A DNA stretch of 64,000 nt from assembly GCA_036006525.1 (NCBI GenBank), contig DASYPP010000024.1:62001-126000 (forward strand), in the 5' to 3' direction. The DNA is from DASYPP01 sp036006525 (GTDB lineage: Bacteria > Gemmatimonadota > Gemmatimonadetes > Gemmatimonadales > GWC2-71-9). Below are positions 51,155 to 58,785 of this stretch, piece after piece. The stretch's first letter is position 1; each line of letters starts with the position of its first letter. The position numbers were made by a program, and so were the translations under genes. The notes under the pieces were generated by a model that searched no databases, was not told where the DNA came from, and saw only the letters and a program-made list of their open reading frames with translations.

Positions 51155-51876
51155 CCAGCGGCGCCCCTTTCCATCCGGCTCATATCGCCTTGTTGGGTGA
51201 CTACAACCCTGGCGTGATTGCCCACCAGGGTATCAATCGCTCACTGGAGTTGCTCCGGGTGAACGACCCCGCGATGTCCTGGCGCTGGTGCCACACCTCT
51301 ACCCTGGCCGGCGAGCCGGCGCTGCAGCTGGCGGAGTTCAACGCGATCTGGGTGGTTCCCGCCAGCCCGTATGAGAACCCGGACGGAGTGTTCCGCGCGA
51401 TTCGTTACGCCCGCGAGGCGCGGGTCCCTTTCCTCGGGACATGTGGTGGCTTTCAGCATGCCGTGATCGAGTACGCGAGGAATGTCCTGGGACTCGAAGC
51501 CGAGCATGCCGAGACCGCGCCCGATGCCCCGGTGCAGCTCATCACCCCGCTCAGCTGTTCGATGGTGGAGGAAATCGGCGTGGTGCGGCCGGTCCCCGGC
51601 ACCCGCGTGGCCGCGCTGTACGGACCGCCGGAGGGAACCGAGGGCTATCACTGCAATTACGGGTTGAACCCGACATTCGTCGCCCGGCTCGAGGCCGCTG
51701 GATTGATCGTGGCGGCGAGGGATGACGCGGGTGAGGTGCGGGCGCTCGAGCTGGCGAGTCACCCTTTCTTTCTCCTCACCCTCTTTCAGCCGGAACGACG
51801 GGCATTGAAGGGCGAGGTCCATCCCCTGGTCCGCGAGTTTGTCCACGCGGCACTCGGCCGCGTCCCGGTCGCCTGA
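51151..51876 (+). CDS. CTP-synthase C-terminal-like glutamine amidotransferase (seleno-related family)
   Basis: A 241-residue class I amidotransferase-like protein. Cys98 lies in the nucleophile elbow (FLGTCGGFQHAVIEYARNVL). Where PyrG has QFHPE, this protein has LFQPE (TLFQPERRA), so the usual catalytic His is Gln; the Glu stays. The opening IALLGDYNPGVIAHQGINRS and the block GLNPTFVARLEAAGLIV match a family annotated CTP synthase C-terminal region-related (seleno)protein, whose members sometimes carry selenocysteine. Here the codon is TGT. Enzyme activity is not known. Confidence 0.87.
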   Translation: MTSGAPFHPAHIALLGDYNPGVIAHQGINRSLELLRVNDPAMSWRWCHTSTLAGEPALQLAEFNAIWVVPASPYENPDGVFRAIRYAREARVPFLGTCGGFQHAVIEYARNVLGLEAEHAETAPDAPVQLITPLSCSMVEEIGVVRPVPGTRVAALYGPPEGTEGYHCNYGLNPTFVARLEAAGLIVAARDDAGEVRALELASHPFFLLTLFQPERRALKGEVHPLVREFVHAALGRVPVA

Positions 51877-51893
51877 TCTTTATCCGGAGGCCC

Positions 51894-52244
51894 ATGCCAG
51901 TCGTCCTGCGTACCACCATTCTCCTGATCCTTTCCAACATCTTCATGACGTTCGCCTGGTATGCCCACCTCCGGAACCTGCGGGACCGGCCGTGGTACAT
52001 CGCCGCGCTGGTGAGTTGGGGAATAGCGCTGTTTGAGTACCTGCTCCAGGTGCCGGCGAACCGGATCGGGTACTCGACGCTGACCCTGGGCCAGCTCAAG
52101 ATGCTGCAGGAAGTCATCACCTTGTCGGTCTTCGTGCCCTTTGCCGTGCTCTACATGCGGCAACCGCTTCGGCTGGACTACCTTTGGGCAGGACTCTGTC
52201 TACTCGGGGCGGTGTATTTCATGTTCCGCAACCCCGTGGTTTAG
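51894..52244 (+). CDS. DUF486 (DMT-like) membrane protein
   Basis: A 116-residue four-helix membrane protein: TTILLILSNIFMTFAWYAHL, WYIAALVSWGIALFEYLLQV, then two more ending YLWAGLCLLGAVYFMF. The motif PANRIGYSTLTLGQLKMLQE is the DUF486 core. It resembles half of a drug/metabolite transporter and may dimerise. Located 17 bp after the amidotransferase gene. Confidence 0.9.
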   Translation: MPVVLRTTILLILSNIFMTFAWYAHLRNLRDRPWYIAALVSWGIALFEYLLQVPANRIGYSTLTLGQLKMLQEVITLSVFVPFAVLYMRQPLRLDYLWAGLCLLGAVYFMFRNPVV

Positions 52245-52270
52245 CTGGTCACACCTGGCAGGAGCGCTTC

Positions 52271-52804
52271 ATGTCCCATCCACAGTCCGAAGGCGATGCT
52301 CCGCTCGCCCCGGTGCTCGAGCACAACATCCGGACGTTTGTGGAGCGGCGGCAGCGGGAGAAGGAGAAGGCCAGCCCCCAGGAACGCCTCGCCGAGATTG
52401 TCGCCCGTTTCGTCGGCAGCATGGCCTTCATCTACCTGCATCTCGTCTTCTATGGGAGCTGGATTCTCATCAACGCGGAAGTGGTCCACGTGGTGCGGCC
52501 ATGGGACAAATCCTTCGTACTCCTGGCCGTCCTGGCCGGGCTGGAGTCGATCTTCCTTTCGACGTTCGTCCTGATAACTCAGAACCGGATGTCGGCACTG
52601 GCGGAGCGCCATGCCGACCTGGACCTGCAGGTGAGCCTGCTGGCCGAGCACGAGATCACCCAGATGATCACCCTGATGAATCAGATGGCGCAGAAGCTGG
52701 GCATTTCGGCGTCGGCCGACCTGGCGGAGCTGCAGAAAGTTGTTTCCCCGGAGCAGGTGCTCGATCGGATTGACGAGCACGAGGAGAGAATCAAGAAGGA
52801 ATAA
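52271..52804 (+). CDS. DUF1003 membrane protein
   Basis: A 177-residue protein. A soluble N-terminus and two membrane helices (AFIYLHLVFYGSWILINAEV and LAVLAGLESIFLSTFVLITQ) are followed by a coiled coil (ADLDLQVSLLAEHEITQMIT); N-R-M-S in QNRMSALAERHADLD is the family mark. Function unknown. GGAG precedes ATG 52271. The gene converges with msrB, separated only by a perfect palindrome. Confidence 0.88.
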   Translation: MSHPQSEGDAPLAPVLEHNIRTFVERRQREKEKASPQERLAEIVARFVGSMAFIYLHLVFYGSWILINAEVVHVVRPWDKSFVLLAVLAGLESIFLSTFVLITQNRMSALAERHADLDLQVSLLAEHEITQMITLMNQMAQKLGISASADLAELQKVVSPEQVLDRIDEHEERIKKE

Positions 52805-52813
52805 CCACTGAAG

Positions 52814-52843
52814 ATTGAGGATTGAGGATCCTCAATCCTCAAT
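52814..52843. repeat. R13: perfect 30-bp palindrome, word ATTGAGG
   Basis: ATTGAGGATTGAGGA and TCCTCAATCCTCAAT form a 15-bp perfect inverted repeat without a loop; two tandem words of 7 nt make each arm. It sits 9 bp after the DUF1003 stop, and its right arm contains the TGA stop of msrB on the opposite strand. Probably a bidirectional terminator. Confidence 0.93.
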
Positions 52844-53399
52844 GATTGGACGACGCGCCCTTCTTGAACATGGCGGCAAACTGCCCGTAGCCGGCTGACT
52901 CCAGGCTATCGACCGGGATGAAGCGGAGGGCCGCCGAGTTGATGCAGTAGCGAAGCCCGGTCGGCGCCGGCCCGTCGTTGAACAGGTGGCCGAGGTGGGA
53001 ATTGGCGTGAGAGGAACGCACCTCGGTTCGCACTTCAAAAAGGCTCCTGTCCACCTTTTGCTTGATGTTCGACGGGTCCAGCGGCCGGGTAAAGCTGGGC
53101 CAGCCGGTTCCCGATTCGTACTTGTCGAGCGAGCTGAACAGCGGCTCACCGGAAACCACGTCCACATAAATCCCCGCCGCATGATTGTCCCAGAACTCGT
53201 TCCGGAACGCCGTTTCGGTGTGATCTTCCTGGGTCACCGCGAACTGGAGCGGAGTCAGCCGCTGCTTCAGGACATTGGCGGCCGGCTTGTGGAAGGTCGC
53301 GGGCTGCCAGCCGGCAGCGTGGGACTGGGCCCCGGCGGGGGCGGCGCCGGCGGCCAGCAACAACGCCAGGGCTCCGAAGGTCGTAAGATGGCGATACAT
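52839..53399 (-). CDS. msrB: Exported peptide-methionine (R)-S-oxide reductase, one-Cys type
   Basis: A 186-residue MsrB with signal peptide (GALALLLAAGAAPAGAQ). The catalytic Cys152 lies in GLRYCINSAALRFIP, with SHLGHLFNDGP and FWDNHAAGIYVDVVSGEPLF before it. The zinc-binding CxxC pairs are missing, and the site that carries a resolving Cys in many MsrBs is Thr (ESGTGWPSF), leaving one Cys in the mature protein. It repairs methionine-R-sulfoxide in exported proteins. ATG 53399 is preferred to the longer frame. Eight bases after msrA; its stop is inside the R13 palindrome. Confidence 0.92.
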   Translation of the reverse strand: MYRHLTTFGALALLLAAGAAPAGAQSHAAGWQPATFHKPAANVLKQRLTPLQFAVTQEDHTETAFRNEFWDNHAAGIYVDVVSGEPLFSSLDKYESGTGWPSFTRPLDPSNIKQKVDRSLFEVRTEVRSSHANSHLGHLFNDGPAPTGLRYCINSAALRFIPVDSLESAGYGQFAAMFKKGASSNH

Positions 53400-53407
53400 G
53401 TCGTGCC

Positions 53408-54052
53408 TCACTTGCTCTGATAGGCGTCGGAACCCCACACCTCGTGCAGCTTGCGGTCCCGTCCGCAGCCGATGCGATATGCGCTGTAGCGGTCGGCATG
53501 CCGGCGCGCGAAATCCTGGTGGTAGTCTTCCGCGGGATAGAACATCTGGGCCGGGAGGATCTCGGTGACCACCGGCCGGCTCAGCTTCTTCGACTGGTCA
53601 ATCTTCACCTTGGAAGCCTGGGCCAGCCGGTGCTGGGTCTCGTCGTGATAGAAGACCGCCGTCCGGTACTGGGGACCGAAATCGCAGAACTGGCCGTCCG
53701 GCGTCGTGGGGTCGATATCGTGCCAGAAGGCGTCGAGCAGCTGCTCGTAACTCACCTTGGCGGGATCGTACACCACGAGGACGGCCTCGCGGTGGCCGGT
53801 AGCCCCGGAGCTGACCTGCTCGTAGCTCGGGTCCTTCACGGTGCCACCGGTAAACCCGGAGGTCGCCGAGACGACGCCGTCCATGTTGTCGAACAGTTTT
53901 TCGATCGACCAGAAGCACCCCCCGGCGAACGTGGCCTGGGCGGTGACCGGCGGAATGGCGGAGCGGCGGGCAGGGGTCTCATGCACCAGGTGGACCGCCA
54001 GGGGACCTCCCACGGCGATGGCACCAACCACTGCGGCGATCTTGAGCAGCAT
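53408..54052 (-). CDS. msrA: Membrane-anchored or exported peptide-methionine (S)-S-oxide reductase
   Basis: A 214-residue MsrA. The N-terminus is a membrane or signal segment (KIAAVVGAIAVGGPLAVHLV); the catalytic Cys46 lies in FAGGCFWSIEKLF, followed by GYTGG-like SGFTGGTVKDPSYEQVSSG and the FWHDIDPTT core. A second Cys near the C-terminus (YRIGCGRDRK) can act as resolving Cys. Together with msrB downstream it should repair both methionine sulfoxide isomers outside the cytoplasm. Confidence 0.93.
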   Translation of the reverse strand: MLLKIAAVVGAIAVGGPLAVHLVHETPARRSAIPPVTAQATFAGGCFWSIEKLFDNMDGVVSATSGFTGGTVKDPSYEQVSSGATGHREAVLVVYDPAKVSYEQLLDAFWHDIDPTTPDGQFCDFGPQYRTAVFYHDETQHRLAQASKVKIDQSKKLSRPVVTEILPAQMFYPAEDYHQDFARRHADRYSAYRIGCGRDRKLHEVWGSDAYQSK

Positions 54053-54211
54053 GGCAACTCCCGAAATGTGGCGGTTGAACGGTACCAGGCATCAATGATA
54101 CGCTCGACCGGGGCGATTGGTTCCCTTAGGTTCCAGACCAGTCATGGAGACGTCTGATTGCCCGACGCTAACACCGCCCCCATGAAGGCCTTAACCGCCC
54201 AAGGAGACATC

Positions 54212-54934
54212 ATGCGATTGCTGGTCCTGGCAGCCCTCGGATTCGGCCTGCTGGCTCCGGAACTGCGAGCCCAGGAGGAGGCACCCAAGCCGGTCAAGTT
54301 CACGGCTGACCTTGGCTTCGTAAGTACCGCCGGAAACACCGAGGTGACCAACCTGAACGCCGGCGAGAAGGTGGAGTGGAACCTCGCCCCGATCACCCTG
54401 AAGGAAGGGTTTGCCATCGTCTACGGCGAGACCGACGGCAACACGACCACCAGCAGCCTCCGGGCCGACCTGCGAGCGGACTATGCTTTGTCGGCTCCGC
54501 TGGCGATCTTCGGCGCCTTTGCCTTCGATCGCAACCGGTTCGCCGGCATCGCCCGCCGGTTCGAGGAAAATGTCGGCTTGGCGTTCAAGCCGATCCGGGG
54601 CGACCGTGACAAGCTGGAGTTCGAGGCTGGCGTGAGCTTCAACCAGCAGCGGTCGATCCTGGAAGTCAGCGACAACTTCACGGCGGCACGGGCCGCCGGC
54701 ATGTACCGTCACGGTTTCACCGAATCGGCCTATATCCAGCAGTCGGTCGAGGTGCTGCCCAATCTCGAGGTGAGCGAGGACTTGCGGATCAATACCGAGA
54801 CGGCACTGGTGGCTCCGTTGTCGAAGCGGCTGGCGATCAAGCTTTCGTACACCATCCGCTACGACAAGTTGCCGGAACCCGGGTTCAAGAAGACCGACCG
54901 GGTCTTTGCTTCTGGTTTGCAGATCAACTTGTGA
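54212..54934 (+). CDS. DUF481 (YdiY-like) outer-membrane protein
   Basis: A 240-residue secreted protein. A signal peptide (LVLAALGFGLLAPELRAQ) is followed by an all-beta domain starting FTADLGFVSTAGNTEVTNLN and continuing GYETDGNTTT-like YGETDGNTTTSSLRADLRAD, the DUF481 pattern of the putative salt-induced outer-membrane protein YdiY. AAGGAG sits 5 bp before ATG 54212. It diverges from msrA. Function unknown. Confidence 0.88.
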   Translation: MRLLVLAALGFGLLAPELRAQEEAPKPVKFTADLGFVSTAGNTEVTNLNAGEKVEWNLAPITLKEGFAIVYGETDGNTTTSSLRADLRADYALSAPLAIFGAFAFDRNRFAGIARRFEENVGLAFKPIRGDRDKLEFEAGVSFNQQRSILEVSDNFTAARAAGMYRHGFTESAYIQQSVEVLPNLEVSEDLRINTETALVAPLSKRLAIKLSYTIRYDKLPEPGFKKTDRVFASGLQINL

Positions 54935-54941
54935 TAACAAC

Positions 54942-55006
54942 AGGACTAAGGACTAAGGACTTACCAACCCAGGTTCGTTAGTCCTTAGTCCCTAGTCCTT
55001 AGTCCT
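54942..55006. repeat. R14: iterated-word hairpin, word ACTAAGG
   Basis: The left arm AGGACTAAGGACTAAGGACT (54942-54961) pairs perfectly with AGTCCTTAGTCCCTAGTCCT-type words in the right arm (54980-55006), with one altered base per word. Loop about 18 nt. It lies 7 bp after the DUF481 gene and 6 bp before the DUF4112 gene start. Confidence 0.92.
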
Positions 55007-55012
55007 TTACCA

Positions 55013-55480
55013 ATGTCAAATACCGCTCCAGGTTCGTCTTTAGAGCGAATCAAGAAATTCGCGTGGCTGCTGGACAACAGCATCCCGGTTCCCGGCACCC
55101 GATGGCGAATCGGGCTGGATCCCCTGTTCGGATTGATTCCCGGGCTGGGCGACCTGATCGGCGCGGCGTTCTCGGGGTGGATTCTGCTCCAGGCCGAGCG
55201 GCTCGGCGCCAACCGCGCCACCCTGCTCCGGATGCTGTGGAACGTGGTGGTGGAGACGGTGGTCGGCGCCATTCCCCTGCTGGGTGATGTGTTTGACGCC
55301 ACCTGGAAGGCGAACGCGAAAAACGTGGTGCTGTTGGAGCGGCACCTGGCGACCCCGGGGCTGCAGCGCCGACAGGATCGCCGGTTCGTCCTGATCCTGG
55401 TGACCGGACTCCTCCTCGGCACGGCCGTTGTCGCGGTGCTGGGAGTCTTCCTGGTGCGGTGGGTGGCGCGGCTATGGTGA
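55013..55480 (+). CDS. DUF4112 membrane protein
   Basis: A 155-residue protein. The core is LDNSIPVPGTRWRIGLDPLF followed by GLIPGLGDLIGAAFSGWILL, then VVGAIPLLGDVFDATWKANA and a C-terminal helix (FVLILVTGLLLGTAVVAVLG). The two GLIPGLGD-type motifs define DUF4112. Function unknown. Its start lies only 6 bp after an R element, so the hairpin arm is directly upstream of the initiation region. Confidence 0.9.
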   Translation: MSNTAPGSSLERIKKFAWLLDNSIPVPGTRWRIGLDPLFGLIPGLGDLIGAAFSGWILLQAERLGANRATLLRMLWNVVVETVVGAIPLLGDVFDATWKANAKNVVLLERHLATPGLQRRQDRRFVLILVTGLLLGTAVVAVLGVFLVRWVARLW

Positions 55481-55563
55481 GAACCGCCTGGGTCGACTTT
55501 GTGGGCCGAACCTTGCAGAACCTGCCAGCGACACTTGCCTCTAAGCCCTGACAGGGATATAAG

Positions 55564-57414
55564 ATGGGAGTGACGCTCCCCGCCAGAGACTGTCCCAGCT
55601 GCCGAACGCCCATCCCCGATGAGGCGCTCTTTTGCTCGAACTGTGGCGCCGCCACCCCAACGGGGGCGGTTCCCACGGAGGCGCCAGTCAGCCTGGCCGC
55701 GCGCCCGGGGGAAGAAGCGGAGAGCCGGGAACGGCTCCAGTTGGCGCTGGGCGAGGGCTACGAAGTGCGGACATTGCTGGGTCAGGGCGGGTTCGGCCTG
55801 GTGTTCACCGCCTTCGACAAGCGGCTCAAGCGCGACCTCGCGGTAAAGGTGCTGCGCACCGAGCTGGCCCGGTCCGGCTCCTTCCTGGACCGTTTCGAGC
55901 GCGAGGCGATGACGGCGGCCCAGCTCCGCCATCCCAACATCGTGCCGATTTATTCAATCGGCGAGAAGGACGGGCTCGCCTACATCGTCATGCCGTTGAT
56001 CCACGGCGAGACGCTCCAGGCCCTGCTCGAGCGGGACGGCCCGCTTCCCCTTCCGGAGACTTGCCGCATCCTGGTCGACGCCGCTGCCGCGCTCTCCGCG
56101 GCGCACCAGGTCGGCCTCATCCATCGCGACATCAAGCCCGACAACATCATGCTGGAAGGCCCGGAGCGCCGAGTCCTGCTGATGGATTTCGGCATCGCCA
56201 AGATGATGCGGAACACCGACGCCACCCTGACCGGAACCGGGGTCCTGATCGGCACCCCGCTGTACATGAGCCCGGAACAGGCCGGCGGCGACCGGGACGT
56301 GGACCAGCGATCCGACATCTACTCGCTGGGCATCGTCGCCTACCACATGCTGACCGGGAAACCGCCGTTTGGCGGGACCAGCGGGGCGGACCTCATCCGC
56401 CACCACGTGCTGACTCCGGCGGCCGATGTCCGGCTGTCCCGTCCCAACGTGCCCACCATGCTGGCCGGCACCGTGATGCGCTGCCTCCGCAAGGAGCGGG
56501 ACAAGCGGTGGCAGACCGCTGAAGAACTGCGGAACGCTCTGGCCGCGGCCGCCGTGCTGCCCGCCAGCGGGCGCACCCGCTCTTCGATCTTCAGGATGAC
56601 GGCCCAGGCGCGGCAGCATCGGTATCCGCTTTTCGCGCTGGTACTGTTGGCGGTCGCGGCCACGGCCTGGGTGGTGATTCGAAACCGGACCGTGCCCCCG
56701 CCGCTTGCTGCCCCGGCGGTGATCGCCCCGGTGGTACCTCCGGCGGATCCGGTGGACAGCCTGCTGGTGGCGTCGAGAGGGGCGGCCGACTACGCCCGGC
56801 AGCGCGCGGCAACCGCAGGCGCCCCCGCGGCACAGCTATTCGCCGGCGACTCGGTGCGCCGGCTGGCCGACTCGTTCGCGGCCATTGGACGGAAGGCGGA
56901 AGCGGCGGTCCTGCTCACCACCGCGTCCGGACTCTGGGAGAAGGCGGAACGCGGCGTCCGGACGAGCGGCACGACTAGCAACTCGGGATCGGCCCGCTCA
57001 TCGGGGACCCAGCCGTCCGGATCGCGGACGTCCCCACCCACCGGCGACACCCAGACCCGCGCCGGCACGGCGGCAGTCTCCGACTCACAGGCCATCGTGA
57101 GCTATTATCGCGAGTTGGGCCGAGCCGTCGAGTCGCGCCAACTGGGAGAGGTCAAGCGGCTGCTGCCCAACCTCAACTCGGGCGATGAGCGCAACTGGCG
57201 CAACCTGTTTGACGATCGCGACGTGGACAGCCTCAAGGCCAGTTATACCGTCCTGAACGTGACCAGGCGGGAAGCCCTGACCTACGCCCGGGTGCGCTAT
57301 ACTCAGAGTGTCACCAAGCGGGGCCGGACCCAGGACAAGAGCCGAATCGTCACTGCCACCTTGACCCTGGGGCCCCAGGGATGGCGGCAGATCCGGGAGG
57401 AAAACGCCAACTGA
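55564..57414 (+). CDS. Ser/Thr protein kinase with N-terminal zinc ribbon and membrane anchor
   Basis: A 616-residue protein. Residues 10-27 form a zinc ribbon (CPSC and CSNC; Cys10, 13, 24, 27). A Hanks-type kinase follows: G-loop LLGQGGFGLVF, Lys in LAVKVL, catalytic loop HRDIKPDN (His187-Asp189), DFG in LMDFGIAKM and the APE-like MSPEQ. A membrane helix at about 356-372 precedes a low-complexity Ser/Gly/Thr linker and an exterior C-terminal domain (SYYRELGRAVESRQLGEVKR). It should phosphorylate cytosolic targets in response to an exterior signal; no phosphatase is nearby. Confidence 0.92.
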   Translation: MGVTLPARDCPSCRTPIPDEALFCSNCGAATPTGAVPTEAPVSLAARPGEEAESRERLQLALGEGYEVRTLLGQGGFGLVFTAFDKRLKRDLAVKVLRTELARSGSFLDRFEREAMTAAQLRHPNIVPIYSIGEKDGLAYIVMPLIHGETLQALLERDGPLPLPETCRILVDAAAALSAAHQVGLIHRDIKPDNIMLEGPERRVLLMDFGIAKMMRNTDATLTGTGVLIGTPLYMSPEQAGGDRDVDQRSDIYSLGIVAYHMLTGKPPFGGTSGADLIRHHVLTPAADVRLSRPNVPTMLAGTVMRCLRKERDKRWQTAEELRNALAAAAVLPASGRTRSSIFRMTAQARQHRYPLFALVLLAVAATAWVVIRNRTVPPPLAAPAVIAPVVPPADPVDSLLVASRGAADYARQRAATAGAPAAQLFAGDSVRRLADSFAAIGRKAEAAVLLTTASGLWEKAERGVRTSGTTSNSGSARSSGTQPSGSRTSPPTGDTQTRAGTAAVSDSQAIVSYYRELGRAVESRQLGEVKRLLPNLNSGDERNWRNLFDDRDVDSLKASYTVLNVTRREALTYARVRYTQSVTKRGRTQDKSRIVTATLTLGPQGWRQIREENAN

Positions 57415-57491
57415 AGGTTTGTTCACATTGGTTTAATTGCCAATACCGCTCGTCCCGACGATCTTACTTGTGCCCCAATCAATGGCCTGAC

Positions 57492-57950
57492 ATGAGAGCT
57501 ATTCGCAGTTGGAAGACCTGGATATCGATGGCTGCGTTGGCAGTCCTTACGACCGCTTTTGCGACCCATCGCCCGGTGAGCCCTCCCCACGAAATAACGG
57601 TCTGGAAGAGCCCGTCCTGCGGTTGCTGCGGGGCGTGGGTGGCCTACATGAGGGAGCACGGTTTCAAGGTGACCGTGGTCGACATGAACGACGTGAGCCC
57701 GGTGAAGCGGCAGCACAAGGTTCCCGAGACCCTGTGGTCCTGTCATACCGCAGTGGTCGACGGGTACGTCATCGAGGGGCACGTTCCCGCGCCCGATATC
57801 GAGCGGCTGCTTCGGGAGCACCCGAATGTCGCGGGACTCGCGGTTCCCGGGATGGTGACCGGATCACCCGGAATGGAAAGCGGACGGGCGCAGGCGTACG
57901 ACGTGGTGTCCTTCGGGGATGCTAAGACGCAGGTTTACGCTCACCACTAG
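57492..57950 (+). CDS. DUF411 periplasmic metal-binding protein
   Basis: A 152-residue exported protein. A leader (WISMAALAVLTTAFA) is followed by ITVWKSPSCGCCGAWVAYMR, with the conserved CxCC, and ETLWSCHTAVVDGYVIEGHV followed by PAPDIERLL, the DUF411 signature. Family members are copper-related. ATG 57492 lies 77 bp after the kinase gene; its 3' end overlaps the convergent PD40 gene by 29 bp. Confidence 0.9.
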   Translation: MRAIRSWKTWISMAALAVLTTAFATHRPVSPPHEITVWKSPSCGCCGAWVAYMREHGFKVTVVDMNDVSPVKRQHKVPETLWSCHTAVVDGYVIEGHVPAPDIERLLREHPNVAGLAVPGMVTGSPGMESGRAQAYDVVSFGDAKTQVYAHH

Positions 57951-58785
57951 GTGATGGTTGCCGCAACCCCGGTGGCTCGGTGGAACCGGGCACACCGGGG
58001 AACTGGGTCGCCGTTTTCGGCCGGTCCGGCGCCCGGGTCCAGTTGAGCCGGCGGGTCGCTCCCCCTCCCAGCGGCCGCACCTCGATATCACTTCCGACAA
58101 AGTAACCCACCGAATCCGGCCCCCAGGCAAACGCGTCGCGTCCTTCCGGATCCAGCACCTGGACCGCACCGGAATCCGACGGAACACACAAGCCGACCCC
58201 ACCGGCGCAGCTGGTGACAACGGCGAACGGCGGATCACCCAGCACCACCTGCAGCGCGGAATCCGCGGCGCCTTGCAACGCCCCAGTCACCGGTTCCACG
58301 CTGGGTGAAGCCGGAGGGGCGGCGGCCACCAGGTCTCCACCGGAAGTCCGCACGAACACCCGCTGCCCATCCCGGCTCCACGCCACCCGCCGGGGCGCAC
58401 CCACCGATGACACCGGCAGCTCCCGCTCGGCGCCATTCAGCAGGTTCATGATCCAAACTCGATAGGCCGCCGAATCGGTTGCCCGGGGAGCCCGGAGATA
58501 GGCGAGCATGGTGCCGTCGGGCGAGAGCGCGGGCGCCGTCTCGTGGGCCCGGCTGAAGGTGACGGGGAAGCTGGGTCCGCCGGCCGCGGGAGAGGCGTAG
58601 AGGTCGCCCTGCCCGTCCTCGCCTGCCGCTTCGAAGACCACGTAGGATTCGCTGCCCACCTGGAGGCGATTTCCCAAGGGACTCAGCGAGATCTTGCAAC
58701 CAACTAAAAGCGTGACAAGTGACAAGTAACAAGTGACAAGTAACCGCCGTGGGTCACTCGAGATCTCACGAAATCGTGCTTTCAC
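57922..58785 (-). CDS. PD40/TolB-like beta-propeller lipoprotein
   Basis: A 287-residue lipoprotein. The mature part has PD40-type repeats (SPDGTMLAYLRAPR, SRDGQRVFVRTSGGD, DAFAWGPDSVGYFVGSD), so a partial beta-propeller is expected. The signal peptide is notable: n-region KARFREISSDPRR, h-region LLVTCYLSLVTLL, lipobox LVGC with Cys30. Residues 15-27 are encoded by an arm of the R15 hairpin. GTG 58785 is the only reasonable start; the AGGTG ribosome site lies in the other arm. It follows the M1 peptidase gene by 3 bp. Confidence 0.75.
   Translation of the reverse strand: MKARFREISSDPRRLLVTCYLSLVTLLVGCKISLSPLGNRLQVGSESYVVFEAAGEDGQGDLYASPAAGGPSFPVTFSRAHETAPALSPDGTMLAYLRAPRATDSAAYRVWIMNLLNGAERELPVSSVGAPRRVAWSRDGQRVFVRTSGGDLVAAAPPASPSVEPVTGALQGAADSALQVVLGDPPFAVVTSCAGGVGLCVPSDSGAVQVLDPEGRDAFAWGPDSVGYFVGSDIEVRPLGGGATRRLNWTRAPDRPKTATQFPGVPGSTEPPGLRQPSPSGERKPAS

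Noticed and set aside
54929..54940. TTGTGATAACAA, which resembles half of a lac-type operator
   Set aside because: It is a chance match that spans the end of the DUF481 gene; there is no LacI-type gene and no second site.
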